Shown piece after piece: positions 55,208-63,277 of a stretch of 64,000 bases of DNA (position 1 is the first letter of the stretch; the number at the start of each line of letters is the position of its first letter). The stretch is from Eubacteriales bacterium. GTDB taxonomy: Bacteria; Bacillota; Clostridia; Oscillospirales; Oscillospiraceae. A program made the position numbers and the translations under genes. Under the pieces are notes generated by a model, which did not search any database, was not told where the DNA came from, and saw only the letters and a list, made by a program, of their open reading frames with translations. The stretch spans positions 1-64,000 of the forward strand of contig JAUNNH010000004.1 of assembly GCA_030531505.1 (NCBI GenBank), in the 5' to 3' direction.

Positions 55208-56308
55208 TCAGCCCTCCTTGCCGCCGGGTTTCCGGAAATGGATCTGATAGTTGATAAAGAACTCGCTGCCGATGATGAAGAAGAGGATCAGGCCGGTGAG
55301 AATGTCACCAAAGGAGCGGTTCAGACCGAACTTGGTCGCGATCTCGCCCGAGCCGCGGCCCAGAAAGACGATCAGGAAGCTCGTGAGGATCATCCAGATG
55401 GGGTTGAACTTGGCCAGCCACGAGACCATGACCGCGGTAAAGCCGCGCCCGTCGACGATGGTGGTGGTCAGGGTGTGGTTGGTGCTGCCGACGAGCAGCA
55501 GGCCGGTCAGCCCGCAGACCGCGCCGGAGAGCAGCATCGTGCGGATGATGACCCGGTCGACCTTGATCCCGACATAGCGGGCGGTGCGTTCGCTCTCGCC
55601 CACGACGGTGATCTCGTAGCCGTGCTTGGAATAGTTGAGGTAGATGTACATCGCGAGGCACACGGCCGCGACGATCAGGATATTCAGCAGGTACTTGTAG
55701 CTGCCGATCTGCGGGAACCAGCCGATCTCGGTGTTGGGGTTGATGACACCGATGGTGCCCGAGCCCTTGGGGGATTCCCAGACCACGCAGTAGTAAGCGA
55801 CAAGCTGCGTGGCGACGTAGTTCATCATCAGAGTGAAGAGCGTCTCGTTGGTGTTCCAGCGCGCCTTGAAAAAGGCGGGGATCCCGGCCCAGATCGCGCC
55901 GGCGGCAATGCTTGCGAGGCACATGCAGGCGATCACGGCCCAATTGGGCATCTTGTCGGCGAGCAGGATCATGCAGGCCGCCGCGGCAAGCCCGCCGATC
56001 AGGGCCTGGCCCTCGGCGCCGAGGTTCCAGCAGCGCATCCGGAAGGCGGGCGTCACGGCGAGCGAGACGCACAACAGCATCGCGATGTTCTGCAGCAGCA
56101 CCCAAATCTTGCGGGGGGAGCCGAAGGAGCCGTTGAAGATCGCGGCGTAGACCTGGAACGGGTTCTGTCCGGTGACGAGCGAGGTGATGACGCCGCAGGA
56201 GACGAGCGCCAGCAGCAGCGCAACGGCGCGGATGCCCCAGGTCTTGTACCAGGGCAGCAGACCGCGCTTGGAAACATGGAAGAGCGGGGTGCGGGTCTTG
56301 TTATTCAT
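55208..56308 (-). CDS. Nucleoside ABC transporter permease (NupP/YufP-like)
   Basis: A 366-residue permease of about nine or ten helices. A basic N-terminus (MNNKTRTPLFHVSKRG) precedes the first helix. The coupling loop reads YEITVVGESERTARYVGIKVDR. It overlaps the ATPase gene by 8 bp and pairs with the smaller permease as a heterodimer. NQxP-type NLGAEGQALIGGLAAA fits purine nucleoside permeases. Confidence 0.88.
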   Translation of the reverse strand: MNNKTRTPLFHVSKRGLLPWYKTWGIRAVALLLALVSCGVITSLVTGQNPFQVYAAIFNGSFGSPRKIWVLLQNIAMLLCVSLAVTPAFRMRCWNLGAEGQALIGGLAAAACMILLADKMPNWAVIACMCLASIAAGAIWAGIPAFFKARWNTNETLFTLMMNYVATQLVAYYCVVWESPKGSGTIGVINPNTEIGWFPQIGSYKYLLNILIVAAVCLAMYIYLNYSKHGYEITVVGESERTARYVGIKVDRVIIRTMLLSGAVCGLTGLLLVGSTNHTLTTTIVDGRGFTAVMVSWLAKFNPIWMILTSFLIVFLGRGSGEIATKFGLNRSFGDILTGLILFFIIGSEFFINYQIHFRKPGGKEG

Positions 56309-57830
56309 GCGCGTTCCCTCCCAGCTTTGTCATCATCATGCCGACGTCGCGCTTCTTCGCGCCGCGGCCGGGCACGATGCCCGAGACCTTGCCGCCGCAG
56401 AGCACGAGGATCCGATCGGCCAGCTCCAGCAGCACGTCGAGGTCCTCCCCGACGTAGATGACGGCGACGCCCTCTTTCTTCTGCTTGTTGATCAGGTCGT
56501 AAATCGTATAGGACGAGTTGATGTCCAGCCCGCGCACCGCATAGGCGGTCAGCAGCACGGTCGGCGCCGAGGCGATCTCACGCCCGACGAGCACCTTCTG
56601 GACGTTGCCGCCGGAGAGGCGGCGCACCGGCGTCGAGATGCCGGGGGTCACGACCTCCAGTTCCTCCACCACGTCCAGCGCGAGCTGGCGAGGAGTCTTG
56701 CGGTCGGTGAAGACGGAGTGGCCGTTGCGGAAAGAGCGGAGCATCATGTTGTCGCCGAGGTCCATGTTTGCGACGAGGCCCATGCCCAGACGGTCCTCCG
56801 GCACAAAGGAGAGCGAGACCCCCATACGCTGGATGCTCAGCGGGTCCTTGCCGATAAGCTGCTCGGCCGAGCCGTCGTCCTCGATGTATTCGATGCTGCC
56901 CTTCTCGACCGGCTGCAGACCCGCGATAGCCTCCAGCAGCTCCTTCTGCCCGCAGCCGGAGATGCCCGCGATGCCGAGGATCTCGCCGGAGTTGGCGGTG
57001 AAAGAGACATCGTCGAGCTTCAGGATGCCATCGATGCTGCGCACGGTGAGGCCCTCCACCCGGATGCGCGGCTTGGGATCGACCGGATCGGGCCGGTCGA
57101 TGTTCAGCGTTACGGCGTGGCCGACCATCATGTTGGTCATTTCCTGCGCGTTGGTGGTCTTCGTCGGCATATCGCCGATGAACTGCCCGTGGCGCAGCAC
57201 AGCCACGCGGTCGGAGAGCGCCTCGACCTCGTGCATTTTGTGCGTGATGATGACGATGGCCTTGTTGTCGTCGCGCATGTTGCGCAGCACGGCGAAGAGC
57301 TTGTCGGTCTCCTGCGGGGTCAGCACGGCCGTCGGCTCGTCCAGGATCAGGATATCCGCGCCGCGGTAGAGAACCTTCACGATTTCGACCGTCTGCTTCT
57401 GGGAGACGGACATGTCGTAGATCTTCTGGTTGGGATCGACGTCGAAGCCGTAGGCGTTGCAGATCTCGCGGATCTTTTTCGCGGCCTCCTTCAGATCAAG
57501 CTTCCCGGGCAGGCCGAGCACGATGTTCTCCGCGGCGGTCAGCACGTCGACCAGCTTGAAGTGCTGGTGGATCATGCCGATGCCGAGATCAAAGGCATCC
57601 TTCGGGGAGCGGATCACGACGTCCTTCCCGTCGATGCTGATCTCGCCCTCGTCCGGGAAATAGATGCCGGAGAGCATATTCATGAGCGTGGTCTTGCCGG
57701 AGCCGTTCTCGCCCAGCAGGGCCAGGATCTCGCCCCGGTAGATGTCCAGCCAGACCTTGTCGTTGGCCACGACGGGCCCGAAGGTCTTGGTGATGTTTCG
57801 CATTTTGACAGCGGGCGTTTTGTTGTCCAA
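56301..57830 (-). CDS. Nucleoside ABC transporter ATPase (NupO/YufO-like), two ABC domains
   Basis: A 509-residue RbsA-like protein with two fused nucleotide-binding domains. Domain 1 has Walker A LLGENGSGKTTLMN, a variant signature DMSVSQKQTVEIVK and Walker B ILILDEPTAVLTPQE. Domain 2 has a degenerate A-loop GIAGISGCGQKELLEAIAG, signature LSGGNVQKVLVGREIAS and a Walker B position reading VLLTAYAVRGLD where the usual D/E pair is missing, suggesting an inactive second site. It lies 133 bp after the substrate-binding protein gene, past two hairpins. Confidence 0.9.
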   Translation of the reverse strand: MDNKTPAVKMRNITKTFGPVVANDKVWLDIYRGEILALLGENGSGKTTLMNMLSGIYFPDEGEISIDGKDVVIRSPKDAFDLGIGMIHQHFKLVDVLTAAENIVLGLPGKLDLKEAAKKIREICNAYGFDVDPNQKIYDMSVSQKQTVEIVKVLYRGADILILDEPTAVLTPQETDKLFAVLRNMRDDNKAIVIITHKMHEVEALSDRVAVLRHGQFIGDMPTKTTNAQEMTNMMVGHAVTLNIDRPDPVDPKPRIRVEGLTVRSIDGILKLDDVSFTANSGEILGIAGISGCGQKELLEAIAGLQPVEKGSIEYIEDDGSAEQLIGKDPLSIQRMGVSLSFVPEDRLGMGLVANMDLGDNMMLRSFRNGHSVFTDRKTPRQLALDVVEELEVVTPGISTPVRRLSGGNVQKVLVGREIASAPTVLLTAYAVRGLDINSSYTIYDLINKQKKEGVAVIYVGEDLDVLLELADRILVLCGGKVSGIVPGRGAKKRDVGMMMTKLGGNAHE

Positions 57831-57860
57831 GGCCGTTGTCCTCCTTAATTAAAGCTGAGA

Positions 57861-57951
57861 ATGCTGCAAAGGGCAGCGCGGCGGCGGGAACGTCACTGCG
57901 CTGCCCTTTGCAGCATGGGCTGTGCACTCCCGCCGAAGCGGGAGTGCACAG
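57861..57951. repeat. Two tandem strong hairpins in the gap between the substrate protein and ATPase genes
   Basis: A 19-bp stem (57861-57879 with 57898-57916) and a 14-bp stem (57920-57933 with 57938-57951, CGAA loop). Neither is followed by a T-run on the minus strand, so they more likely stabilise the upstream message, giving excess binding protein, than terminate. Confidence 0.75.
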
Positions 57952-57963
57952 AGAGATTCTAAC

Positions 57964-59145
57964 TCAGGCGTCGATGTTGGTGATGCCGTCGATGAACAGA
58001 TCGAAGTAAGGAGCGCTGCGATACTCGGACTCATGGAAGTAGCCGTCGGCGATGACGTTGGTCTCGGGAACAAAGTCGCCCATATCGTCCACGTCGGCCA
58101 GGTACTCGGTCAGGGTCTCGCCGTCCACGGTGAAGGTGGCGGTGTCGAAGACCTTCAGATCGCCAGAGGCGAGAGCGGCCTTGACTTCCTCAAGCTTCTC
58201 GGCGGTGCCGGCAGCGGCAGCCTGCTCGTTGATCTCGGTCATCAGGACGGAGTCGGTGGCGAGGGTGCCGGTCCAGTCGGCGGGGATGGTCTCACCGTTG
58301 GCGACGCAGGTCATGGCGAACTCCATGTAAGGAGCCCAGTTGATGCGGGAGGCAACGATGAAGGTGTTGGGGCAGGCGTCAGCGGCGGAGCCGTTGTAGA
58401 ACACGAAGGGGATGTTGTTGGACTCGCACTCGGTGGGAGCGCCCATGGAGTCGGCATGCTCGGAGATCAGGACGCAGCCGTTGGAGATGAGCTTGATGGC
58501 GCCCTCTTTCTCAAGGGTCGGGTCATACCAGGAGTTGGTGAAGGTCACTTCCATGGTGGCGGCGGGGCAGATGTAGCGGACGCCCAGGAAGAAGGAGGTG
58601 AAGCCGGAGACGACCTCGGCATAGGGGAAGGCGCCGACATAGCCGACCTTCGCCTGATCCTCGGTGATCGCGCCGCTCTCGATCATCTCGTTGAGCTTGA
58701 GACCCGCGGCGACACCGCCGAGGAAACGGCCCTCATAGATGGAGGCGAAAGCGTTGTGATAGTTGGCAAGACCAACGGTATGAGCCTGGGTGCCGGTGGC
58801 GTGGCAGAACTCGACCTCGGGGAATTCCTTGGCGGCCTGGATCAGGAAGGGCTCGTGACCGAAGGAGTCGGCAAAGATGAAGTTGCAGCCCTCGTCGACC
58901 AGCTCGGCGGCGGCGTCATAGCACTCCTGGCCCTCGGGGATGCCGGTCTTGAGCAGATACTCGACGCCCAGCTTCTCGCAGGCTTCCTTGGCGGCGTTGA
59001 TGAAGTTCAGGTCATAGGTGGAGTTCTCGTCATGCAGGAAAATGAAGCCGGCCTTGACAGTGGTCTCGGCGGAGGCAGCGGGAGCGACAGCGCCCAGAGC
59101 CACGACCATGACAACAGCGAGCATCAGCGCGATGAGCTTTTTCAT
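57964..59145 (-). CDS. BMP-family nucleoside substrate-binding protein
   Basis: A 393-residue extracytoplasmic binding protein of the basic membrane protein (PnrA/NupN) family. The signal MKKLIALMLAVVMVVALG ends in PAASA with no lipobox cysteine, unusual for a Gram-positive binding protein. Segments VKAGFIFLHDENSTYDLNF, FADSFGHEPFLI and FGVRYI-like GVRYICPAATMEV fit the family. AAGGAGAAG precedes the ATG. Expression is under a guanine-class riboswitch at 59326-59403. It is the first gene of the nup-like operon. Confidence 0.88.
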   Translation of the reverse strand: MKKLIALMLAVVMVVALGAVAPAASAETTVKAGFIFLHDENSTYDLNFINAAKEACEKLGVEYLLKTGIPEGQECYDAAAELVDEGCNFIFADSFGHEPFLIQAAKEFPEVEFCHATGTQAHTVGLANYHNAFASIYEGRFLGGVAAGLKLNEMIESGAITEDQAKVGYVGAFPYAEVVSGFTSFFLGVRYICPAATMEVTFTNSWYDPTLEKEGAIKLISNGCVLISEHADSMGAPTECESNNIPFVFYNGSAADACPNTFIVASRINWAPYMEFAMTCVANGETIPADWTGTLATDSVLMTEINEQAAAAGTAEKLEEVKAALASGDLKVFDTATFTVDGETLTEYLADVDDMGDFVPETNVIADGYFHESEYRSAPYFDLFIDGITNIDA

Positions 59146-59185
59146 GTGTTCTTCTCCTTAATAAAAGTATAGTGGATGTGTATCA

Positions 59186-59218
59186 GTGCTGGAGAGGGGC
59201 CGAAGCCCCTCCCGGCAC
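59186..59218 (-). repeat. Strong hairpin between the tandem terminators and the binding-protein ribosome site
   Basis: GTGC and GGAGGGGC arms (right half 59205-59218) pair around a CGAA/TTCG loop to give 11 or more base pairs. It has no T-run. It lies about 30 nt upstream of the ribosome site and may stabilise the 5' end of a processed mRNA. Confidence 0.6.
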
Positions 59219-59255
59219 ACCTAAACCGCTATTGCGGAAAAGGGCAAACAAAAAC

Positions 59256-59280
59256 GGAGAGCGGACAGATGTCCCTCCCC
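59256..59280 (-). terminator. Second leader terminator
   Basis: Read on the minus strand, GGGGAGGGACA pairs with TGTCC-G-CTCTCC with a single bulged G, then GTTTTTGTTTG. It lies downstream of the riboswitch terminator and would add a second point of premature termination. Confidence 0.55.
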
Positions 59281-59322
59281 AAAGAAAAACAGAGACCCCG
59301 ATACCCGAAGGAATCAGCTCTG
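59281..59322 (-). terminator. Riboswitch expression-platform terminator
   Basis: On the minus strand, CAGAG/CTCTG outer arms (59318-59322, 59290-59294) enclose GATTCC-TTCG-GGTATC, then TTTTTCTTT. The P1 3' strand CGAAG can alternatively pair with the hairpin CTTCG, a plausible antiterminator. Confidence 0.7.
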
Positions 59323-59325
59323 GTA

Positions 59326-59403
59326 TTTTTCTTCGATAGTCCGGTCATTTACGGTGTCCGGGTAGAGACGTCAAATCCATATCATTTGCTTATATCGAAA
59401 AAG
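59326..59403 (-). promoter_or_regulatory. Purine riboswitch, guanine class
   Basis: Read on the minus strand, the aptamer has P1 (TTTTTCGATA with TATCGAAGAAAA), the core TATAAG, P2 CAAAT/ATTTG with loop GATATGG, the J2/3 TCTACC, P3 with loop CCGTAAA, and J3/1 GACTAT. All positions characteristic of the family are present. The specificity base, the C of GAC (C74 in xpt numbering), marks guanine or hypoxanthine rather than adenine. It precedes the nucleoside transporter operon, which fits repression by guanine. P3 has an A-A mismatch. Confidence 0.93.
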
Positions 59404-59421
59404 TGTTGAATTTACGATAAA

Positions 59422-59450
59422 ATAGTAGCAGTTAGCCGCTTAAAAGTCAA
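59422..59450 (-). promoter_or_regulatory. Promoter of the riboswitch-nup operon
   Basis: On the minus strand, TTGACT (59445-59450), 17-bp spacer and extended -10 TGC-TACTAT (59422-59427), about 18 bp upstream of the aptamer. Confidence 0.8.
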
Positions 59451-59511
59451 GCCCAAAATTCGGAGATTTCGACATTTTTAGACGCACAAACTTGTACAAT
59501 CTGCATAAAAA

Positions 59512-59544
59512 CCGGGCGCTTTCCAAATCCAGGAAAGCGCCCGG
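59512..59544 (-). terminator. xpt terminator
   Basis: A perfect 13-bp stem CCGGGCGCTTTCC (59512-59524) with 59532-59544, then TTTTTA on the minus strand. Confidence 0.92.
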
Positions 59545-59550
59545 CCGATT

Positions 59551-60123
59551 TCAGCAGAACGTGATCTCGCCCTCGTCGGTCATGGAGGCGATCCGGGCCA
59601 GCGACTCGATGCGCATCCCTTCGGCGCGCAGCTTGTCCCCGCCGCCCTGAAAAGCCTTCTCCACCGCGATCCCGGCGCCCACGACCGTGCCGCCCGCCAT
59701 TTCCACCAGTGCCTTGAGCCCGACCAGTGCCGCGCCCGTCGCGAGGAAATCGTCGATCAGGAGCACGCGGTCCCTGGCGTGCAGATACTCCCGTGACACC
59801 ACGACCGTGTTGGTGTTGCCGTGGGTAAAGGAGGGGACCTCCACCGCGTAGACCTCGTCAGAGATGTTCCGGCTCTTGCTCTTTTTGGCGAAGACCAGCG
59901 GGACGGAGAAAAGGTTGGCCGTCAGCGAGGCCAGCGCGATGCCCGAGGCCTCGATGGTCAGGATCTTGTTCACGCCCGCGTCCCCGAACAGCCGGTGGAG
60001 TTCCTTGGCCATCTCAAAGAGCAGGGCGGTATCGATCTGATGATTGAGAAAACTGTCGACTTTCAGAATGCCGCCCGGTCGGATCTGGCCGTCGCGGCGG
60101 ATACGCTCTTCCAAAAGCTGCAT
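59551..60123 (-). CDS. xpt: Xanthine phosphoribosyltransferase
   Basis: A 190-residue salvage enzyme converting xanthine (and less well guanine) to XMP with PRPP. The opening MQLLEERIRRDGQIRPGGILKVDSFLNHQID and LTIEASGIALA match Xpt. The PRPP loop is VLLIDDFLATGAA. It lies upstream of the nup-like operon, separated by a strong terminator, and has its own promoter. No riboswitch was found in its short leader, unlike Bacillus xpt. Confidence 0.94.
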   Translation of the reverse strand: MQLLEERIRRDGQIRPGGILKVDSFLNHQIDTALLFEMAKELHRLFGDAGVNKILTIEASGIALASLTANLFSVPLVFAKKSKSRNISDEVYAVEVPSFTHGNTNTVVVSREYLHARDRVLLIDDFLATGAALVGLKALVEMAGGTVVGAGIAVEKAFQGGGDKLRAEGMRIESLARIASMTDEGEITFC

Positions 60124-60153
60124 GCGTATGCCTCCTCGCTTAGTGTGATATCA

Positions 60154-60183
60154 AGTATACCGTGTCGAAAGGAGCGCTGTCAA
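60154..60183 (-). promoter_or_regulatory. xpt promoter
   Basis: On the minus strand, consensus TTGACA (60178-60183), 18-bp spacer and TATACT (60154-60159). The leader is only about 25 nt, too short for a riboswitch. Confidence 0.8.
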
Positions 60184-60236
60184 TGCCCAATATGCCGGGG
60201 CAGCCGCTGCGCTTTCTAAAAGATTTGCACTTTTCA

Positions 60237-60265
60237 TAGACATTTTTGCGCGGACGCGCTATAAT
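60237..60265 (+). promoter_or_regulatory. Promoter of the Pro/Thr-rich anchored protein
   Basis: TAGACA (60237-60242), 17-bp spacer and consensus TATAAT (60260-60265). Confidence 0.75.
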
Positions 60266-60317
60266 GGCTCTGCCTTTGCGAGATTACACAGAAATACGCG
60301 GAAAGGAGCTTTCTGCC

Positions 60318-61043
60318 ATGAAAGGGAAATTCACAGCCGTTTTATTCATTCTGACTTTCATTCTCATCGCGGCGATCGTGTTCACGGTCCTCTCCGGCCT
60401 GGACCGCATCCGCGCGCCTGAGCCGAGCCCTACGCCCGCAAGCGATGCCGGCGCCGAGGCGGTCAATATCGTCCCGGCTGACGCCAATACCACGCCCTAT
60501 CTGATTCCAAGCACCGAGCCGACGCCTGCCCCGACCCCGGCGGCGACGATCGCGCCGACGCCTGCCCCGACCCCGGTCCCGACGCTGCCGCCGGCTCCGA
60601 CCCCGCTGCCCACCACGGCGCCGACTACGGTCCCGGTGTCGACGACGCTGGCCAGCGGCTCCTTCAGCTCGCAGACCAACAGCTGGCTGAACATCACGGC
60701 GGACTGGAGCGTTGAAGTGCTTGACGTGGACCGCGTAACGGTCACGGTCTCGGTCTCGGCGACGTCCTTCGCGCTGCACTACGCCGCGTTCCCGCGCTCG
60801 CTGAACATCAGCCTGGACGGCCAGTATGTCTCGCTGGATCCCCCGTCCATCACCTATGACGGCGGCGAGCAGGCGGTCCATGCCCTCGGTACGACCAGCT
60901 TCACCGTCCAGCTGCCTGCCAACAGCTCCAAGGTACTGGCGCTGCAGGTGGAATGGCAGTTCAATGGCGAGATGGGCGGTCCGAACGGGCGGCAGATGCT
61001 GCCTGTGATCGAATGCGGCGGCTCCATCAACGTCACGCGCTGA
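60318..61043 (+). CDS. Membrane-anchored protein with Pro/Thr-rich linker and beta-rich domain
   Basis: A 241-residue protein of unknown function. The ATG at 60318 follows AAAGGAG by 8 nt. A hydrophobic anchor (~8-27, LFILTFILIAAIVFTVL) leads to a low-complexity linker (~35-115) with repeated PTPAPTP-type units, and then a beta-rich domain of ~110 residues (SWLNITADWSVEVLDVDRVTVTVSVSAT to the end). The linker probably spans the cell wall, displaying the domain outside. The repeated DNA could be phase-variable in length. No cysteine pair or sorting signal is visible. Confidence 0.75.
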   Translation: MKGKFTAVLFILTFILIAAIVFTVLSGLDRIRAPEPSPTPASDAGAEAVNIVPADANTTPYLIPSTEPTPAPTPAATIAPTPAPTPVPTLPPAPTPLPTTAPTTVPVSTTLASGSFSSQTNSWLNITADWSVEVLDVDRVTVTVSVSATSFALHYAAFPRSLNISLDGQYVSLDPPSITYDGGEQAVHALGTTSFTVQLPANSSKVLALQVEWQFNGEMGGPNGRQMLPVIECGGSINVTR

Positions 61044-61111
61044 AAATCCGGTTTGACGAAGCGGCGGGCTCGGAGTATACTGAGCCTGCCGTTTTTTGAG
61101 GAGGGAAAGAG

Positions 61112-61747
61112 ATGCGCAGCCAGGAACAGATCAATGAGATCGTCCGCCTCCTGCTGGCGGAGTACCCGGACGAGAAATGCTCGCTGCAGTACGAAAAACC
61201 GCACGAACTGCTCTTCGCCGTGCGCCTCTCGGCCCAATGCACTGATGAGCGCGTGAACATGGTGACCCCCGCGCTCTATGAGCGCTTTCCGACGCTGGAG
61301 GCCTTCGCGGAGGCCGACGTGGAGGAGGTCGAGCGCTATGTGCACTCCTGCGGTTTTTACCGCGCCAAGGCGCGGGACATCGTCAACTGTGCGCGTGTGC
61401 TGCTGGAAAAGCACGGCGGGCAGGTCCCCGCAACGATGGAGGAGCTCACGGCGCTCCCCGGCGTGGGCCGTAAGACGGCGAACCTCATTTTGGGGGACGT
61501 GTTCCACGTGCCCGGCTCAACGGTAGTGGACACGCACTGCATCCGTCTGATGAACCGGATGGGTGTGGTGGACGATCTGAAGGACCCGGTGAAGATCGAG
61601 ACGGAGCTCAGGCGGCTGCTCCCGCCGGAGAGCTCCAACGACTTCTGCCATTGCCTGGTCCTGCACGGGCGCGCGGTCTGCGACGCGCGCAGGCCATTGT
61701 GCGAGAAGTGCTGCGTGCGGCACCTCTGCCGACATTTTTCGGGTTAA
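61112..61747 (+). CDS. nth: Endonuclease III
   Basis: A 211-residue DNA glycosylase/AP lyase removing oxidised pyrimidines. The helix-hairpin-helix is LPGVGRKTANLIL, carrying the catalytic Lys; the catalytic Asp is in VDTHCIRLMNR. The [4Fe-4S] motif CDARRPLCEKCCVRHLC keeps the C-x6-C-x2-C-x5-C spacing. GAGGAGGGAAAGAG precedes the ATG. It is 9 bp upstream of the M32 peptidase gene. Confidence 0.95.
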   Translation: MRSQEQINEIVRLLLAEYPDEKCSLQYEKPHELLFAVRLSAQCTDERVNMVTPALYERFPTLEAFAEADVEEVERYVHSCGFYRAKARDIVNCARVLLEKHGGQVPATMEELTALPGVGRKTANLILGDVFHVPGSTVVDTHCIRLMNRMGVVDDLKDPVKIETELRRLLPPESSNDFCHCLVLHGRAVCDARRPLCEKCCVRHLCRHFSG

Positions 61748-61756
61748 GGAGAGCGG

Positions 61757-63268
61757 ATGATGACGAACGAAGAAAAACTGCGGGAGCTTTTTGAGCGCCT
61801 GGATGAGATCGAGGCTTACAGCCGCTGTATCGGCAAGGTCCAGTTCGATATGGAATGCAGCGCCCCGGAGGAGGGGATCGAGCAGGCCGGCGAGGATATG
61901 AGCATCCTCGGCAAGCACCTCTATACCCTCACGCATGCCGAACGCTTCGAGCAGCTCGTGACGGAGCTGCACGCCGACGGCGAGGGCCTTACGGCGGTGC
62001 AGCGGAAGGCCGTGGAGCATCTGTATGACGACTATGCGCGCATCAAAAACATCTCTGCGGACTTCAACTACGAGATGGAGCGCGTGGCCAACCGCGCCTA
62101 CGGCGACTGGCTGAAGGCCAAAAAGAACTCGGATTTCTCGCTGTTCCGCGACTCGCTCAAGCAGCTCATCGCGTATAACCGCAAAGCCATCGACCTGCGC
62201 GACGAGAAAAAGGGCAGCTATTACGACACCTGCCTGGACGATCTGGAAAAGGGTGGGAGCATCGAGCAGCTCGACGCTTTCTTCACCGCGCTTCGGGAGC
62301 GGATCGTTCCGCTGCTGCGCCGCATCCAGCTCGAGGGCAAACCCATCCGGGAGGACTTCATGACCCGGCCGGTCCCCATCCCGCGGCAGGAGGCCATGTC
62401 CCGCTATCTGCTGGAACTGGAGGGCCTGCGCAAAAGCGCGCTTGTGCTGATGACGACCGAGCACCCCTTCACCGACAACTTCGGCCCGCACGATGTGCGC
62501 GTCACCACGCACTATCACGAGGACAGCTTCATCTCCAACGTCTTCACCACCCTGCACGAGGGCGGCCACGCGCTCTTCATGCAGAACGAGCCGGAGGAGC
62601 TGTACCGCAATCACTGCGACAACCGCATGTCCAATGCCATGCACGAGACGATCTCCCGCTTTTACGAGAACCTCGTGGGACGCAGCGAGGAATTCATCGC
62701 CTGCGTCATGCCAAAACTCCGGGAGCTCGCGGGCGGTGTCTTCGACGACATCAGCGAACGGGAACTCTATGAGGCCGTCAACGTCGCGCGCCCGAGCCTT
62801 ATCCGCACGGAGGCGGACGAGCTGAGCTACTGCCTGCACATCCTCGTGCGCTATGAGCTCGAAAAGGCCTTTATGAACGGGGAGATCGGCGTGGACGAGA
62901 TCCCGGCGCTGTGGAACGCGAAGTATCGGGAATACCTCGGTGTCGAGGTGCCGGACGACCGGCAGGGCTGCCTGCAGGACGTGCACTGGTGCGGTTACGC
63001 CTTCGGTTATTTCCCCTCTTACGCGCTGGGCAACGCCTACGGCGTGCAGATCCTGCGCACCATGGAGAAGGACTTCGACGTTTTCTCCGCCATCCGGGAG
63101 GGACGGCTCACCGCCATCCGCGACTGGCTCATCGAGCACGTCTTCTCCATCGCCTCGCTCTCGACGCCGGACGAGTGGATCCGCGCGATCACGGGCGAGA
63201 GCCTGAATGTGAACTACTATCTCGATTATCTGGAGGAGAAGTTCACGCGAATCTATGACTTGAAGTAA
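61757..63268 (+). CDS. Family M32 carboxypeptidase
   Basis: A 503-residue cytoplasmic zinc carboxypeptidase (Taq/Pfu type). The zinc motif is TTLHEGGHALFMQN (HEGGH), and the second-sphere segment MHETISRFYENLVGRS carries the third ligand Glu. Other family segments are FGPHDVRVTTHYHEDSF and PSYALGNAYG. Length is typical. It is cotranscribed with nth and starts 10 bp after it, and the NYN-domain gene follows by 9 bp. Confidence 0.93.
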   Translation: MMTNEEKLRELFERLDEIEAYSRCIGKVQFDMECSAPEEGIEQAGEDMSILGKHLYTLTHAERFEQLVTELHADGEGLTAVQRKAVEHLYDDYARIKNISADFNYEMERVANRAYGDWLKAKKNSDFSLFRDSLKQLIAYNRKAIDLRDEKKGSYYDTCLDDLEKGGSIEQLDAFFTALRERIVPLLRRIQLEGKPIREDFMTRPVPIPRQEAMSRYLLELEGLRKSALVLMTTEHPFTDNFGPHDVRVTTHYHEDSFISNVFTTLHEGGHALFMQNEPEELYRNHCDNRMSNAMHETISRFYENLVGRSEEFIACVMPKLRELAGGVFDDISERELYEAVNVARPSLIRTEADELSYCLHILVRYELEKAFMNGEIGVDEIPALWNAKYREYLGVEVPDDRQGCLQDVHWCGYAFGYFPSYALGNAYGVQILRTMEKDFDVFSAIREGRLTAIRDWLIEHVFSIASLSTPDEWIRAITGESLNVNYYLDYLEEKFTRIYDLK

Positions 63269-63277
63269 AGGATATCT

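Noticed and set aside
57861..57951. Hairpins as a terminator of the binding-protein gene
   Set aside because: No U-tract follows on the minus strand, and the downstream ATPase lacks its own promoter.
60124..60153. Purine riboswitch in front of xpt
   Set aside because: The leader is too short and lacks the conserved loops; the riboswitch belongs to the transporter operon.
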